A DNA stretch of 64,000 nucleotides. Origin: Maioricimonas rarisocia (GTDB lineage: Bacteria > Planctomycetota > Planctomycetia > Planctomycetales > Planctomycetaceae). The DNA lies in the NCBI RefSeq assembly GCF_007747795.1, contig NZ_CP036275.1, forward strand, positions 2,284,001 through 2,348,000, in the 5' to 3' direction. Positions 1 through 13,065 of this stretch are shown here, piece by piece. The position numbers and the translations under genes were made by a program. Under the pieces are notes generated by a model that saw only the letters and a list, made by a program, of their open reading frames with translations, made no database searches and was not told where the DNA came from. Numbering within the stretch: the first letter of the stretch is position 1; each line of letters opens with the position of its first letter.

Positions 1-248
1 ACGCCCGCCGCGTCCTCGACTGCCTGCGGAACCTGGGGCTCACGCTCGATCACCCCTGCCTGCACGATACCCGGCCGCTTTTCGACGGGCTTGAAGAGTT
101 CCGCCAGCACCTGGGCGGTCGCCTGACCCTCACGATGCTCGAAAAGGTCGGCCGCAAGATCGATGTCCACGAGGTCGACCGCGACCGCATGTGCGATGCG
201 ATCGAACGTGTCGCCAGCTTCGTCCGCGGCGAAACTGCCGTCATCTGA
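1..248 (+). CDS. 3-dehydroquinate synthase-like protein, C-terminal fragment
   Basis: The window opens inside this gene: the last 81 codons are present in the frame that starts at base 3 and end at TGA 246-248. The visible tail carries EEFRQHLGGRLTLTML and IDVHEVD, a pattern I associate with the C-terminal helical domain of the 3-dehydroquinate synthase / sugar phosphate cyclase superfamily (shikimate pathway or a related cyclase). Metal- and NAD-binding parts lie outside the window, so the substrate cannot be judged. It converges on the minus-strand gene that ends 6 bp later. Family assignment is from a remembered motif, not a search. Confidence 0.6.
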   Translation, partial: ARRVLDCLRNLGLTLDHPCLHDTRPLFDGLEEFRQHLGGRLTLTMLEKVGRKIDVHEVDRDRMCDAIERVASFVRGETAVI

Positions 249-254
249 TGCCGT

Positions 255-980
255 TCACTGCGAACCGCTATCTGCCTTCGCGTCATCGAAGCGCCGGTCG
301 ACGATCACCGCGTCGGCCGGCAGTCGCATCCGGTTCAGATCGATGATCGCCCCGTCGACGACCAGTTCGACGTCGATCCGCGCCCGGTTGTAGAAGCCCC
401 GCGGTTTCGATTTGTCGTCCGAGTACGGATCGGCAGCGACCCACTGCAGTGTCCCGTCCTCCTGCTTTTCGGAGACGACGTACTGCGGCAACTCGCCGTT
501 TTCGCCCATCAGCGACTCCGGCCAGGGGCTGCCGGCCCGTAGCGCCTTCCCCTCCCGGATGAGTTCTTCGAAGTCCGGAGGATTGTTGACGTCGATCTCC
601 ACGTCACCTGCCGTCGAGAACCCTCCAGTCGGCGCAAAGATGCGAATCGCCGCCCGCTCGTTGCTCAGAAACTGCCCCCACGTCGGATGATCCCCCGCAC
701 TGGCCCGGTACAGCGTCAGCCTGCTCCCCGGCGTTCGCAACTTCAGGATCTCCGGCCAGACCTTCTCGAACGTCTCAGCGTCGGCGATTGGGATCTCGTA
801 GATGTTCTCCTGAATCCCCGTCCCGACGCCGATCGTCTTCGATGTCATCCTGAGCGGCTCGAGAACTTCAGGCCAGTCCTCCGGCCAGGCACCCCGGTCC
901 TGTGGGAAGATCGCGGCCTCAACGGAGATTGCCACCAGCATTACGGCACACACGAGCGGGAGCAGTCGGCGGAGTCTCAT
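255..980 (-). CDS. Exported protein of unknown function, paralogue 1
   Basis: 241 residues with a clear Sec signal peptide (MRLRRLLPLVCAVMLVAIS..., cleavage likely after VEA). No function recognised. The body has an invariant-looking core shared with the neighbour at 1112-1834: WPEDWPEVLEPLR, GTGIQE, FEKVWPEILKLRTPGSRLTL, PWPES, GENGELP, ELVVDGAIIDLNRMRLPADAVIVD. ATG 980 is preferred over the adjacent GTG 983 because GAGG lies about 9 nt upstream of it. It is followed in the same direction by nothing and converges on the preceding plus-strand gene. The two copies are tandem, separated by 131 bp, so a local duplication is the simplest explanation. Confidence 0.8.
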   Translation of the reverse strand: MRLRRLLPLVCAVMLVAISVEAAIFPQDRGAWPEDWPEVLEPLRMTSKTIGVGTGIQENIYEIPIADAETFEKVWPEILKLRTPGSRLTLYRASAGDHPTWGQFLSNERAAIRIFAPTGGFSTAGDVEIDVNNPPDFEELIREGKALRAGSPWPESLMGENGELPQYVVSEKQEDGTLQWVAADPYSDDKSKPRGFYNRARIDVELVVDGAIIDLNRMRLPADAVIVDRRFDDAKADSGSQ

Positions 981-1111
981 CACGGGCCCTCGGAGTCTTC
1001 AGGTGAGGAAGAAGCGAGCGGGAAGTTCCGCTGGTGGTAAGAGACCGTGCGGCCGCCAATCGTTCCTGAAAATCTCTGGTGGCCGATCCTTGAGCGATTC
1101 GTCCTCGCCCC

Positions 1112-1834
1112 TCAGCGAGGGCCGCCGTCCAGGTCCGTCTCCACGAAACGCGCGTCAACGATCACCACGTCGGCCGGCAGTCGCGTCCGGTTCAGATCGA
1201 TGATCTCACCATCGACGACCAGTTCGATGTCGATGCGCGCCCGCATGCGAGTACGCAGGGGCTTCGGCGTATCGACTGCGTCGGGATTGTACGCCACCCA
1301 CGTTAGGGTGCCATCCTCCAGGTCTTCAGAGACAACGTACTCCGGCAGTTCGCCGTCCTCTCCGATGATCGACTCCGGCCAGGGACCGCCCATCGCCAGC
1401 GCCTTCCCCACCCGGACGAGTTGCCGATAATCCGTACGTCTGGACTGTTCGACATCACGGTGGACTGCGTACCGCCCAGCTGCGGGGCCACGGATTCGAA
1501 TCGCAGCCTGCGTGTCCCGACGTTTCGGTCCCTCGCCGGCCTCCGCTTCCGCACGGACGCGATGCAGCGTCAACCGGCTGCTCGGGGTCCGCAGCTCGAG
1601 AATCGCCGGCCACACCTTCTCGAACATTGCCCGATCCGCGATCGGAATCGTGTAGACATCCTCCTGGATGCCCGTCCCGATTTTCAGCGTCGAAGAAGCC
1701 TCCCGCAGCGGTTCGAGCACCTCGGGCCAGTCGGCGGGCCAGGCACCACGCCCCTCGACATTGATCAGGGCGCGAGCCGAGCTTGCGGAAATGGCCAGTA
1801 CGAGAATCACGACGAGCAGTTGGCGTGACGTCAT
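1112..1834 (-). CDS. Exported protein of unknown function, paralogue 2
   Basis: About 240 residues, signal peptide MTSRQLLVVILVLAISASSARA. It is clearly homologous to the next gene downstream (255-980): WPADWPEVLEPLR, GTGIQE, FEKVWPAILELRTPSSRLTL, GEDGELPEYVVSE, ELVVDGEIIDLNRTRLPADVVIVD all recur. The middle (residues about 115-145) aligns poorly and is shorter than in the paralogue, but the reading frame stays open, so this is divergence rather than a frameshift. An in-frame ATG at 1873 would add 13 residues ahead of the signal peptide; the start at 1834 gives a normal signal peptide. Function unknown. Confidence 0.78.
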   Translation of the reverse strand: MTSRQLLVVILVLAISASSARALINVEGRGAWPADWPEVLEPLREASSTLKIGTGIQEDVYTIPIADRAMFEKVWPAILELRTPSSRLTLHRVRAEAEAGEGPKRRDTQAAIRIRGPAAGRYAVHRDVEQSRRTDYRQLVRVGKALAMGGPWPESIIGEDGELPEYVVSEDLEDGTLTWVAYNPDAVDTPKPLRTRMRARIDIELVVDGEIIDLNRTRLPADVVIVDARFVETDLDGGPR

Positions 1835-2245
1835 CGCAGGAACACCCGCAAAACAGTGAAATCGGGACTGCATGGACCGTCTTCAGTTGCCGGCACAGAC
1901 CGCGGGCGGTCGATGATGAACGTCGTACCCGATCATTCAGCGGCCAGCAACGCCAGTCCCGCGGCGAGAAGGACCAGGTCACGCGTTTCCCGTGAAAGCG
2001 CATGGAGGACCTCCCGGAGCGCAGTCGTTGCATCCTCTCCACACTGCCCGGACCCCCTGTCCGGCTGCGTCGAGACGGAGGAATCTCGGTTGAACGCAGC
2101 CGCAGCTCCAGCTACGATGCGGGTTTCCGGAGAATCGCGGTGTGCTCTGTGCGCTTTCCGAATGCTTGTTGCGTCATCGGCGAAGTGACGAGCCGCGAGG
2201 TCTGATATTTCGTTACAAGGTCAAACTGGCCAAGGAGATGCGCCG
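1835..2245. other. Intergenic region between divergent genes
   Basis: 411 bp separating the minus-strand exported protein from the small basic protein, so it should hold two promoters; I see no strong -35/-10 pair. A minus-strand open frame from about 2210 to 1933 ends in a protein-like stretch (ALREVLHALSRETRD) but has no ATG, GTG or TTG start and weaker GC3 than neighbouring genes, so I do not call it a gene. Confidence 0.5.
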
Positions 2246-2458
2246 ATGACAATGGATAAGAGTCTGAAGCGGAAGGGACGTCTGAGTCGTTCGCGGAACG
2301 TGCTGAAGCGGGGCGAGCGAATCGCTCAGCTCAAATACGAAGATCGCTGGAACGATTCGATGGGTGCGTACGGACTGCCCAAGGTCCGCGTCATCCAGGT
2401 CGTCACCGGCAAGAAGAAGAAGAAGAAGTCCGCCGAAGAAGACGACGACAAGAAGTGA
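2246..2458 (+). CDS. PVC-type small basic protein
   Basis: 70 residues, opening [20 protein letters not shown] and containing [14 protein letters not shown] and GLPKVRVIQ, followed by a run of lysines and an acidic tail. This matches the Chlamydia/Verrucomicrobia/Planctomycetes small basic protein family (TIGR04137), thought to be ribosome-associated in PVC bacteria; its biochemical role is not established. The start is supported by an excellent Shine-Dalgarno AAGGAG at 2232-2237, 8 nt before ATG 2246. It is monocistronic-looking, with an 83-bp gap to the GH3 gene. This is one of the better taxonomic markers in the window. Confidence 0.9.
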   Translation: MTMDKSLKRKGRLSRSRNVLKRGERIAQLKYEDRWNDSMGAYGLPKVRVIQVVTGKKKKKKSAEEDDDKK

Positions 2459-2541
2459 TTCGCCGGTAACACCGGGCCGCATCGGAATGGGATTCCCGCG
2501 GCCCTGTGTGGCGATGATCTGACAGCCCGTCATGGAGGGAG

Positions 2542-4284
2542 GTGTCTACCGGATCGCCGAGTATGTTCCGACATCTCCGCTATGCCTGTGGCGCTCCGGT
2601 CCGCTACCGGATGCTCAGGCAGGCCCAGGCGTTTGCCTCTGCAACGATCGACTGCCGAACCTCGCAGCGAAACGTCCTTGCAGAACTGTTGAAGCTGAAC
2701 GCCGGCAGCCGCTTCTCACGCGATTTCGGGCTCGATCGCGTCGCGACCGTCGATGATTTCCGCCGCGCTCTTCCGGTTGCCAATTACGAGCGCGCGCGTC
2801 CCTACATCGAAGACCTCAAGCGGGGCGAATCCTCCGCCCTGCTCGGCCCGGGCAACCCGCTGCTGATGTTCTCGCTGACCAGCGGGACGACCAGCGACTC
2901 CAAGTTCATCCCGATCACCGGGCGGTTTCTCAGAGACTACCGCCGTGGGTGGCAGATCTGGGGCATCCGGGCCTACACCGCGCATCGCCGCCTGCAGCTG
3001 CTGCAGATGGTCCAGCTCGCCAGCGACCACGACAAGTTCCGCACCCCTTCCGGAACGCCCTGCGGCAACATCAGCGGGCTGGTGCAGCAGATGCAGTGCT
3101 TCACCGTTCGCTCCTACTACTCGATTCCTCCGCAGGTCGTCAAAGTCGGCGATCCCGAGGCGAAGTATTACGCCGCCCTCCGCTTTGCCCTCGCCGACCG
3201 GCATATCGGGCTGTTGATGACCGCCAACCCGAGCACACTCGTGCACCTGGCACAGCTCGCCGACCGGCACAAGGAATCGCTCATTCGCGACATCCACGAC
3301 GGCACGCTCTCCCGCTTTGAAGACGCCGCCGGCCCTGCCGCCCTCCAGTTGGCCCGCAAGGCACGTCGACGGCAGCGCAGCCGCGCGAAAGAACTGGACC
3401 GCATCGTCCAGCAGTCCGGACGCCTGCTCCCCCGCGACGCCTGGCCCCACCTCAACCTGCTGGCTGTCTGGCTTGGTGGTTCCGCGGGCGCGTACCGGCA
3501 CCGGGTCCGCGAGTTCTACGGCGACGTCCCCTGCCGCGACCACGGTCTGTCCGCTTCGGAAGGACGCATGACCATTCCGCTGGAAGATGAAACGTCCAGT
3601 GGTGTGCTGGATGTGACGACCCACTTCTTCGAGTTCATCCCCGAAGCCGAGATCGACTCCGACGATCCGACCGTCCTCGAAGCACACGAACTCGAGGAGG
3701 GGCAGAACTACTTCATCCTCCTCACGACTGCCTCAGGACTGTACCGCTACGACATTCACGACGTCGTCCGCTGTACCGGTTTCGCCGGCACCACGCCGAT
3801 GCTCGAGTTCCTGCACAAGGGGGCTCACATCGCGTCCGTAACTGGCGAGAAATTGACCGAATCCCAGGTGGCCAGAGCGGTTGCGGATTCCGCAAGCGGA
3901 TTGCGCGCACCCCTCGGCCTGTTCACGCTCGCTCCGGTCTGGGGCGATCCACCCCACTACCGGTTGATGACGGAACTCGATCCCGGCACGCAGGAAGAGG
4001 ATCTCCGCGAAGTCGTCGAAACGATCGACGGCCGCCTTCGTGATCTCAACTGCGAGTACCGCGAGAAGCAGGAAACCGGCCGGCTGGGAGGGATGCAGCT
4101 CACCCCGCTCCCTCCCGGAACCTGGGAGCGGTATGCCCGCCAGCGACAGGCCGGGCCCGGTGGCAGCGTCGAGCAGTACAAGCACCCGGCCCTCTCGCCG
4201 AAGATGACCTTCCACGACGAAGTCATCGACCGCTTTGCGGCTCCCCCGGTCGCAGTCGAAACGGCCGGCCGCCAGAGCGTTTGA
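2542..4284 (+). CDS. GH3 auxin-responsive promoter family protein (acyl-acid ligase fold)
   Basis: 580 residues with the GH3/ANL adenylating-enzyme layout. LMFSLTSGTTSDSKFIPIT (about residues 113-131) is the phosphate-binding loop, SEGRMTIP and HFFEFIP follow mid-protein, then GLYRYDIHDVVRCTGF and the hinge-like EFLHKGAHIASVTGEKLTE. Plant GH3 enzymes conjugate acyl acids to amino acids; bacterial members are common but mostly uncharacterised, so substrate is unknown. Start is uncertain: GTG 2542 directly abuts the GGAGGGAGG tract at 2534-2542, while ATG 2563 lies about 20 nt beyond it. No neighbour suggests a pathway. Confidence 0.85.
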   Translation: MSTGSPSMFRHLRYACGAPVRYRMLRQAQAFASATIDCRTSQRNVLAELLKLNAGSRFSRDFGLDRVATVDDFRRALPVANYERARPYIEDLKRGESSALLGPGNPLLMFSLTSGTTSDSKFIPITGRFLRDYRRGWQIWGIRAYTAHRRLQLLQMVQLASDHDKFRTPSGTPCGNISGLVQQMQCFTVRSYYSIPPQVVKVGDPEAKYYAALRFALADRHIGLLMTANPSTLVHLAQLADRHKESLIRDIHDGTLSRFEDAAGPAALQLARKARRRQRSRAKELDRIVQQSGRLLPRDAWPHLNLLAVWLGGSAGAYRHRVREFYGDVPCRDHGLSASEGRMTIPLEDETSSGVLDVTTHFFEFIPEAEIDSDDPTVLEAHELEEGQNYFILLTTASGLYRYDIHDVVRCTGFAGTTPMLEFLHKGAHIASVTGEKLTESQVARAVADSASGLRAPLGLFTLAPVWGDPPHYRLMTELDPGTQEEDLREVVETIDGRLRDLNCEYREKQETGRLGGMQLTPLPPGTWERYARQRQAGPGGSVEQYKHPALSPKMTFHDEVIDRFAAPPVAVETAGRQSV

Positions 4285-4584
4285 GCCGGTCGCTGCAACA
4301 TCAATCGCCGCTGCACGCACGCGACGACTCCCCAACCGGCGGACTTTGCCGATCCGGTCTGGACACAGATTCGGCCATCCCTACAATCCCGCCTCCCGTC
4401 GCTCCGGGGCGCCCCGCGCCGCGCCGGGCGACAGACACTGCCGGCGACGTCGTGATTGGCCTGTGTCCGGGGAGGAGCCCCGCAGACGGGTGACGCTGGG
4501 TCGCTGGTGCCCATCACCGAAAGACCCCGCACGGCGGCAGTTCGAGGCCGCCGCAATCGATCCAGTCATCGAGGAACGGATTCC
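4285..4584. other. Intergenic region
   Basis: 300 bp between the GH3 gene and the lipoprotein gene. It is GC-rich with no open frame I would defend and none of the palindromic repeats seen elsewhere. GAGGAACGGA at 4571-4580 serves as ribosome binding site for the next gene. Confidence 0.5.
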
Positions 4585-5466
4585 ATGCAGCCCCCTCTCT
4601 CGCCGCATTCGTGGTTATTGCTCGCGGCCGGAACACTGTGTGTCAGCGGCTGTTACGCTCCCATGTACCAGCCCCCGTACGGTGGTTACCCCGCCTATCC
4701 GGCCACGCCCGGTGCTCCGATCCAGACGCTCACCCCGAACGGACCGTACACTCCGGGCGGCACCGTCGCTCCCGGTGGTGGAACGATCAGCCCCGGGACA
4801 CCCACTTACGAATCCGGCCTGACTCCGATCCCGGAGAACGGCAGCGGTGGCACTCCGTACAGTCCCGGCACCGGAAGTACCGGCAGCGGCGATCGTCCGG
4901 TTCCGTTCTATCCCGATCCGAGTTCCGCCGACTCCGGCTACGAAATGCCCTCGCAGCCGCAGAATACCGCGGGCCAGTCACCACCCGCGGGTGGGGCGGA
5001 CTGGGATGCGCTCAAGGTTCCGGGAAGCCAGCCCGTCGAGCAGAACGCTGCCACACCGACGCCGGTCGAAGAGCCCCCTACGCAGAAGGCCGAGGCTCAG
5101 CCGCAGCCCGAGCAGCCGGAAACCGAAGTCCCCTCGATGTCCAGCCGTTCGCGGCTTCAGCTTCCCGATCCGCTCCCGTTTGCCTACGACGCGACCAACT
5201 ACCGCTGGCTGCGGGGGACGGTCAGCTACGACAAGCAGGATCGCTCCTGGAGCATCGTTTACAGCATCGATCCCGAACGCGACGATCCCTACGCGGGAGC
5301 GATCACACTGGTCTCCACGCCCAACCTCGAAGGGCTCGAGGATGGCGAAGTCGTGACCGTTCAGGGACAGCTCGACCCGGTCGTGCGTGACCGCTTCGGC
5401 AAGTCCGCCTATCTCGTTTCGCAGGTCGTTCGGGACGAGGCCTCGCAGGTCGCCAGCGACGAGTAG
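4585..5466 (+). CDS. Proline/glycine-rich lipoprotein
   Basis: 293 residues. The N-terminus MQPPLSPHSWLLLAAGTLCVSGC ends in a lipobox (VSG|C), so the mature protein should be lipid-anchored. Residues about 25-185 are low-complexity and rich in Pro, Gly, Tyr, Thr and Glu, typical of an extended linker. The last 85 or so residues (from RLQLPDPLPFAYDATNYRWLRG) look folded, with a short beta-rich domain ending in VTVQGQLDPVVRDRFGKSAYLVSQV, reminiscent of a small OB-like module, though I do not assign a family. ATG 4585 is chosen for its lipobox and upstream GAGGAACGGA; a longer frame upstream to 4456 would destroy the signal. It converges on the topoisomerase operon. Confidence 0.8.
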   Translation: MQPPLSPHSWLLLAAGTLCVSGCYAPMYQPPYGGYPAYPATPGAPIQTLTPNGPYTPGGTVAPGGGTISPGTPTYESGLTPIPENGSGGTPYSPGTGSTGSGDRPVPFYPDPSSADSGYEMPSQPQNTAGQSPPAGGADWDALKVPGSQPVEQNAATPTPVEEPPTQKAEAQPQPEQPETEVPSMSSRSRLQLPDPLPFAYDATNYRWLRGTVSYDKQDRSWSIVYSIDPERDDPYAGAITLVSTPNLEGLEDGEVVTVQGQLDPVVRDRFGKSAYLVSQVVRDEASQVASDE

Positions 5467-5525
5467 TCACGACGCGTCGGGCGTGAGGGAACTGCCACCA
5501 CAAAGACCGCCTGCCACCGGCCGAC

Positions 5526-7451
<1,926 letters not shown>

Positions 7452-7519
7452 AAGACGTGCGATGCTCGATGCAGAAGGATTCTCTGGCGGACGTGGCCCG
7501 GTCGGTCAGGCGGATGCGG

Positions 7520-9910
<2,391 letters not shown>

Positions 9911-10355
9911 GTCACCCTCCTGTTAGCGACGTACCCCCTCCGGGGCCTGCGCGAATGTCATCTAGCATGCTCGACTGAAACGGAACCGGATCCGACGCGA
10001 ATCCACGAATCTCGCATTGTAGGAAATCATGCAACTTTGCAAGGCAGGCAAACTCTGCGGTCTGTAGCGATCGCAAGGATGACGGTGTCTGTGTGGCCGT
10101 CGTAACTGCTTGCAGGGTAGCAGATTGGAAAAAGAGGGGCGATTCGCGACAACGTGCGCGGAATGATTTAGCGCTCCAGTCGATACCAGCCGAATCAGAC
10201 TACTGCTCAACAACGCGCCGACGCGATGGGCCGGTCCGGGGGGACCGGCAACGCCATCGCCTTCGGGGCCGTCCGACGCGGGGTGAGCCGCGGCGGCAGC
10301 ACCACATGGAATTCCGACGTCGCTCGCGTGACGAATCGAACAGGGAGGGGGAGAT
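9911..10355. other. Intergenic region between divergent genes
   Basis: 445 bp between the topoisomerase operon (minus) and the first exported-protein gene (plus). It must contain promoters for both. I see no RNA gene, repeat or defensible frame; several short open frames are out of phase with any ribosome binding site. GGGAGGGGGAGAT at 10342-10354 is the ribosome binding site of the gene at 10356. Confidence 0.5.
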
Positions 10356-10832
10356 ATGTCGCTGTTCTCATTCCGCATGAGCGGAACGGCCATTCTGATG
10401 GCCACGTTTGTCGTTCAGGCCGCAGCCGCTGCCGGACCCGCCGGGTATCCCGGTGCCTACCAGAACGCCGGTTACGGCGCTCCCGTGCAGCAGGCCGGGC
10501 ACGTTCCGCCCGCAGCGCATCTGGGAGTCAACGCCCGCTACGGACAATACCCGCAGCTCAATGCGCCGCTGTATCCGGCGCCGCAGCAGAACATTCCCGC
10601 CTGGAATGGGGGGGCCGTCATCACCAACCAGGCCCTCGCACCGCACGAGATGCTCTACCCGCACGAGTATCACGCGATGTATCCGCCGTTCTACTACAAG
10701 GTCACCGGTGGCTGGTTCTGGACGCCCCATGGCATGCGTCAGCACGAAAAGTGGAAGTTGCAGGGGACCGAAGTGAAGGTGAAGTACCGCTCGCACTACA
10801 AGTTTCTGTCCGGTTTTCATCCGCCCCGCTGA
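10356..10832 (+). CDS. Small exported Tyr/Pro/His-rich protein
   Basis: 158 residues with a signal peptide (MSLFSFRMSGTAILMATFVV..., cleavage near QAAAAAG). The first half is Pro/Tyr/Gly/Gln-rich; the second half has a distinctive conserved-looking block HEMLYPHEYHAMYPPFYYK and GWFWTPHGMRQHEKWKLQG, ending in basic KVKYRSHYK. No function recognised. The ribosome binding site GGGAGGGGGAG is very strong, so it is probably highly translated. It is the first of three co-directional exported-protein genes (gaps 69 and 64 bp) likely forming an operon. Confidence 0.8.
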   Translation: MSLFSFRMSGTAILMATFVVQAAAAAGPAGYPGAYQNAGYGAPVQQAGHVPPAAHLGVNARYGQYPQLNAPLYPAPQQNIPAWNGGAVITNQALAPHEMLYPHEYHAMYPPFYYKVTGGWFWTPHGMRQHEKWKLQGTEVKVKYRSHYKFLSGFHPPR

Positions 10833-10901
10833 TCGCCTCCCGGTTTCCCGCACCGGAGGGCTTCGTGGCGTCTCGCAAGCTATACGACCCAGGACACCAT
10901 C

Positions 10902-11600
10902 ATGACCCGTGTAACTCTTCAACGCCTTGTTGCCGCCGTTGTCCCCGCGCTGCTTGTCGCGGGGGCGGCCGGTGGCGCGTCTGCCGACGAAACCGGCGTC
11001 GTCCGACTCAACGACACCGGTGTCGTCCGCATTTCCGATGACGAATCGTCGGAGAACGTCGTCCGCGGCCAGTCTCCCGAAGACGGCGGCGAAATCCAGC
11101 AGGCGTCCTGTCAGAACTGCCAGTCGGGGCACTATGGCGGCGACGTGATTTACAGCGACGGTCCCTACTACGGGGACTGCTACGAATGCGGATCCGGCGG
11201 CAGCCACAGTTTTCTCAGCGACAACTTCATTGCCGACTGGCTCCACAACCAGGCGGCCGCGCATCGCGCCCGCAACCTGGAGAACAGCGCTCGGATGCGG
11301 TGGAAGTTCACCGAAGCCTGCTACCACAACCGGGCATGGGCCCGCTGCAAGCTCGGTTACTTCATTCCGACCGGCTGCTGCGGCAAAGGCTGCCCGCCCG
11401 TCGGACTGTACAGCGCCGTCTACCCGGTCAATCCGCACCATTTCGATGGGCGTGATGGCCAGGTTTATGCCGCTCAGGGTGTCGGCGGACCCGTCTCCGT
11501 CCCGCTCGCGCCGAACGTCCGTCACACCTACAACTACGGATGGGGCGTGCCTTCGAGCCGCCTGACGCCGATCTCCCATCCCCTGCCCCCCGTGCAGTGA
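10902..11600 (+). CDS. Exported cysteine-containing protein of unknown function
   Basis: 232 residues; signal peptide MTRVTLQRLVAAVVPALLVAGAAGGASA. After a short repeat (GVVRLNDTGVVRISDDESS) come clustered cysteines: ASCQNCQSGHYGG, GDCYECGSGG, EACYHNRAWARCKLGY and TGCCGKGCPP. The block WLHNQAAAHRARNLENSARM is likely helical. The first motif GVVRxxD recurs in the next gene (EGIVRVSDCAP), so the two are probably distant relatives. AGGA 7 nt before ATG 10902 supports the start. Cysteine pairs could form disulfides outside the cytoplasm or bind metal. Function unknown. Confidence 0.8.
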   Translation: MTRVTLQRLVAAVVPALLVAGAAGGASADETGVVRLNDTGVVRISDDESSENVVRGQSPEDGGEIQQASCQNCQSGHYGGDVIYSDGPYYGDCYECGSGGSHSFLSDNFIADWLHNQAAAHRARNLENSARMRWKFTEACYHNRAWARCKLGYFIPTGCCGKGCPPVGLYSAVYPVNPHHFDGRDGQVYAAQGVGGPVSVPLAPNVRHTYNYGWGVPSSRLTPISHPLPPVQ

Positions 11601-11664
11601 GCGTTCCCGCTGCTGACTGACACGGGCGATGACCCAGAGCACTAACCCGTACAGGGATCCCGCA

Positions 11665-12534
11665 ATGAGAAGTATGTACATTCCCGGATTGTTGGCCCTG
11701 GTAGCCTGTACGGCGCTCACCTGTGCCACGCAGACCGCCCGGGCCCAGGAAAGCGACCGCGAAGGCATCGTCCGCGTCTCCGACTGTGCACCCGCAGGTG
11801 ACTGCGTCCACGGCGGCACCGACTGCTACAACGGGGCCTGCGGAAACGGCGCATGTGGTAACGGCGCCTGTGGACACGGATACTACGGCGGCCATGGCTA
11901 CCACCACGGCGGCTATGGTGCGGCCTGTCGGCATGGCTATGGCGGTCACTGCTCGCTGTGCGGTTCCGGCTACGGACACTGCCGCGGGCCGTTCTGCCAG
12001 CACCTGCACCAGAAGCTCAGCGTCCTGAGCCTCAACGGACCCTGCACCTTCTCGCCGGATCACGGCTGGGCTCCTCCCGGCAAGATTCCGATGGAACGGG
12101 TCGGTGTGGCCTACAACAAGTTCTTCCCCGCTTCGTGGATGGGCCACAAGCACGCCCACGTCCCGGTCAAGCCGCTGCCGCAGATCTACATGCCGACCGA
12201 TACCACGCAGCTCGGCTACTACTACCAGCAGGTGCCGCAGTGGCTGCCATATCCCAACATGGTGCCGCCCGTCCCGCACCCTGCCGAATGGCATGTGCCG
12301 CTCTGTGCCGTCAATCCCAACGGTTACGGACCAGGGCACGGCCAGGCATGCCCGCCCGGCGGCTACGTCACCGGCTCCCCCGTGTATGAGGGCTCCACGC
12401 AGCCGACGCCGGCCGATAGCCCCGGCAAAGCACCCGGTCATGATCTGCCGGCAGGGGATGCCCCCCCGCCGCCGACCGCGGCAGAACTCGAGCGTTCCGC
12501 TGCCGCCCCGGCTCTGATTCCGATTCCGGAGTGA
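11665..12534 (+). CDS. Exported Gly/Cys/His/Tyr-rich protein of unknown function
   Basis: 289 residues. Signal peptide MRSMYIPGLLALVACTALTC..., cleavage near ARAQ. Mature N-terminus EGIVRVSDCAP echoes the upstream gene. Residues about 45-110 are a low-complexity Gly-Cys-His-Tyr tract (units like NGACG repeated three times, then GYYGGHGYHHGG and GHCSLCGSGYGHC). The remainder includes WAPPGKIPMERVGVAYNKFFP and a Pro-rich tail. ATG 11665 is preferred to an in-frame ATG at 11629 because only the former begins at the signal peptide, with AGGGA upstream. Third gene of the exported-protein cluster; followed by a strong stem-loop. Confidence 0.78.
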   Translation: MRSMYIPGLLALVACTALTCATQTARAQESDREGIVRVSDCAPAGDCVHGGTDCYNGACGNGACGNGACGHGYYGGHGYHHGGYGAACRHGYGGHCSLCGSGYGHCRGPFCQHLHQKLSVLSLNGPCTFSPDHGWAPPGKIPMERVGVAYNKFFPASWMGHKHAHVPVKPLPQIYMPTDTTQLGYYYQQVPQWLPYPNMVPPVPHPAEWHVPLCAVNPNGYGPGHGQACPPGGYVTGSPVYEGSTQPTPADSPGKAPGHDLPAGDAPPPPTAAELERSAAAPALIPIPE

Positions 12535-12571
12535 CCCTGCAGCAAACGACAAGCTGATCAGCGCAAAAGAA

Positions 12572-12610
12572 CAGGCAGTCGGAGGTGTCCTCCGGCTGCC
12601 TGCTTGCATT
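12572..12610 (+). terminator. Stem-loop terminator after the exported-protein cluster
   Basis: A 14-bp inverted repeat, CAGGCAG then TCGGAGG, loop TGT, CCTCCGG then CTGCCTG (12572-12602), has one G-T pair and no bulge. It follows the stop at 12534 by 37 bp. The downstream tract CTTGCATTTC is only moderately T-rich, so termination is likely but not certain. Confidence 0.6.
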
Positions 12611-12640
12611 TCAGTCAGAGATGAGGCGAACATTCCCGGC

Positions 12641-12931
12641 TGCCACGGCTCTGTGAGCCGTGCGAACTCCGGAAAACGCATCCGCGCCGTCAGTCAGCTG
12701 GGGCAGACATTCCTGTCTGCCTGAGACCGTCCTTCCCTCAAGCCTCACATCGCGAGTCTCAAGCCTCCTTGGGCGTAGGTCAGGCTCCGCCTGACGCAAA
12801 CGACCCTCGGTCATCCCGGCGCGGCAGGCTGGGACTGGTCCCAGCCGGGTGCCACGGCTCTGCGAGCCGTGCGAAGTCCGGAAAATCGCACCCACGTCGT
12901 GAGTCAGGTGGGGCAGACATTCCTGTCTGCC
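12641..12931. repeat. Palindromic repeat cluster 1 (order A-B-C-D-A-B)
   Basis: Short palindromes in order: A at 12642, B at 12702-12721, C at 12779-12795, D at 12828-12845, A at 12851, B at 12912-12931. Core forms: A CACGGCTC-TGC-GAGCCGTG; B GGCAGACA-TTCC-TGTCTGCC; C GTCAGGC-TCC-GCCTGAC; D GCTGGGAC-TG-GTCCCAGC. A starts 60-61 bp before B in both pairs and the two B copies are 210 bp apart. The 531-bp gap 12535-13065 holds no gene. Confidence 0.9.
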
Positions 12932-13065
12932 CTCCCGAAGCTCACTTGAGTGTGCCAATGGCCTGCGAGTCGCGAGGCTCAGATCGGGCGCGGGAACTCC
13001 TTGGACGCGTTTCACGAAGGCCCGCGTTCAGATGTCCTTCCCTCACCTCTCGAACCTCGAGCCTC

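Noticed and set aside
1933..2210. Minus-strand frame with a protein-like C-terminus (ALREVLHALSRETRD)
   Set aside because: No usual start codon, lower GC at third positions than neighbours, no ribosome site; may be a remnant.
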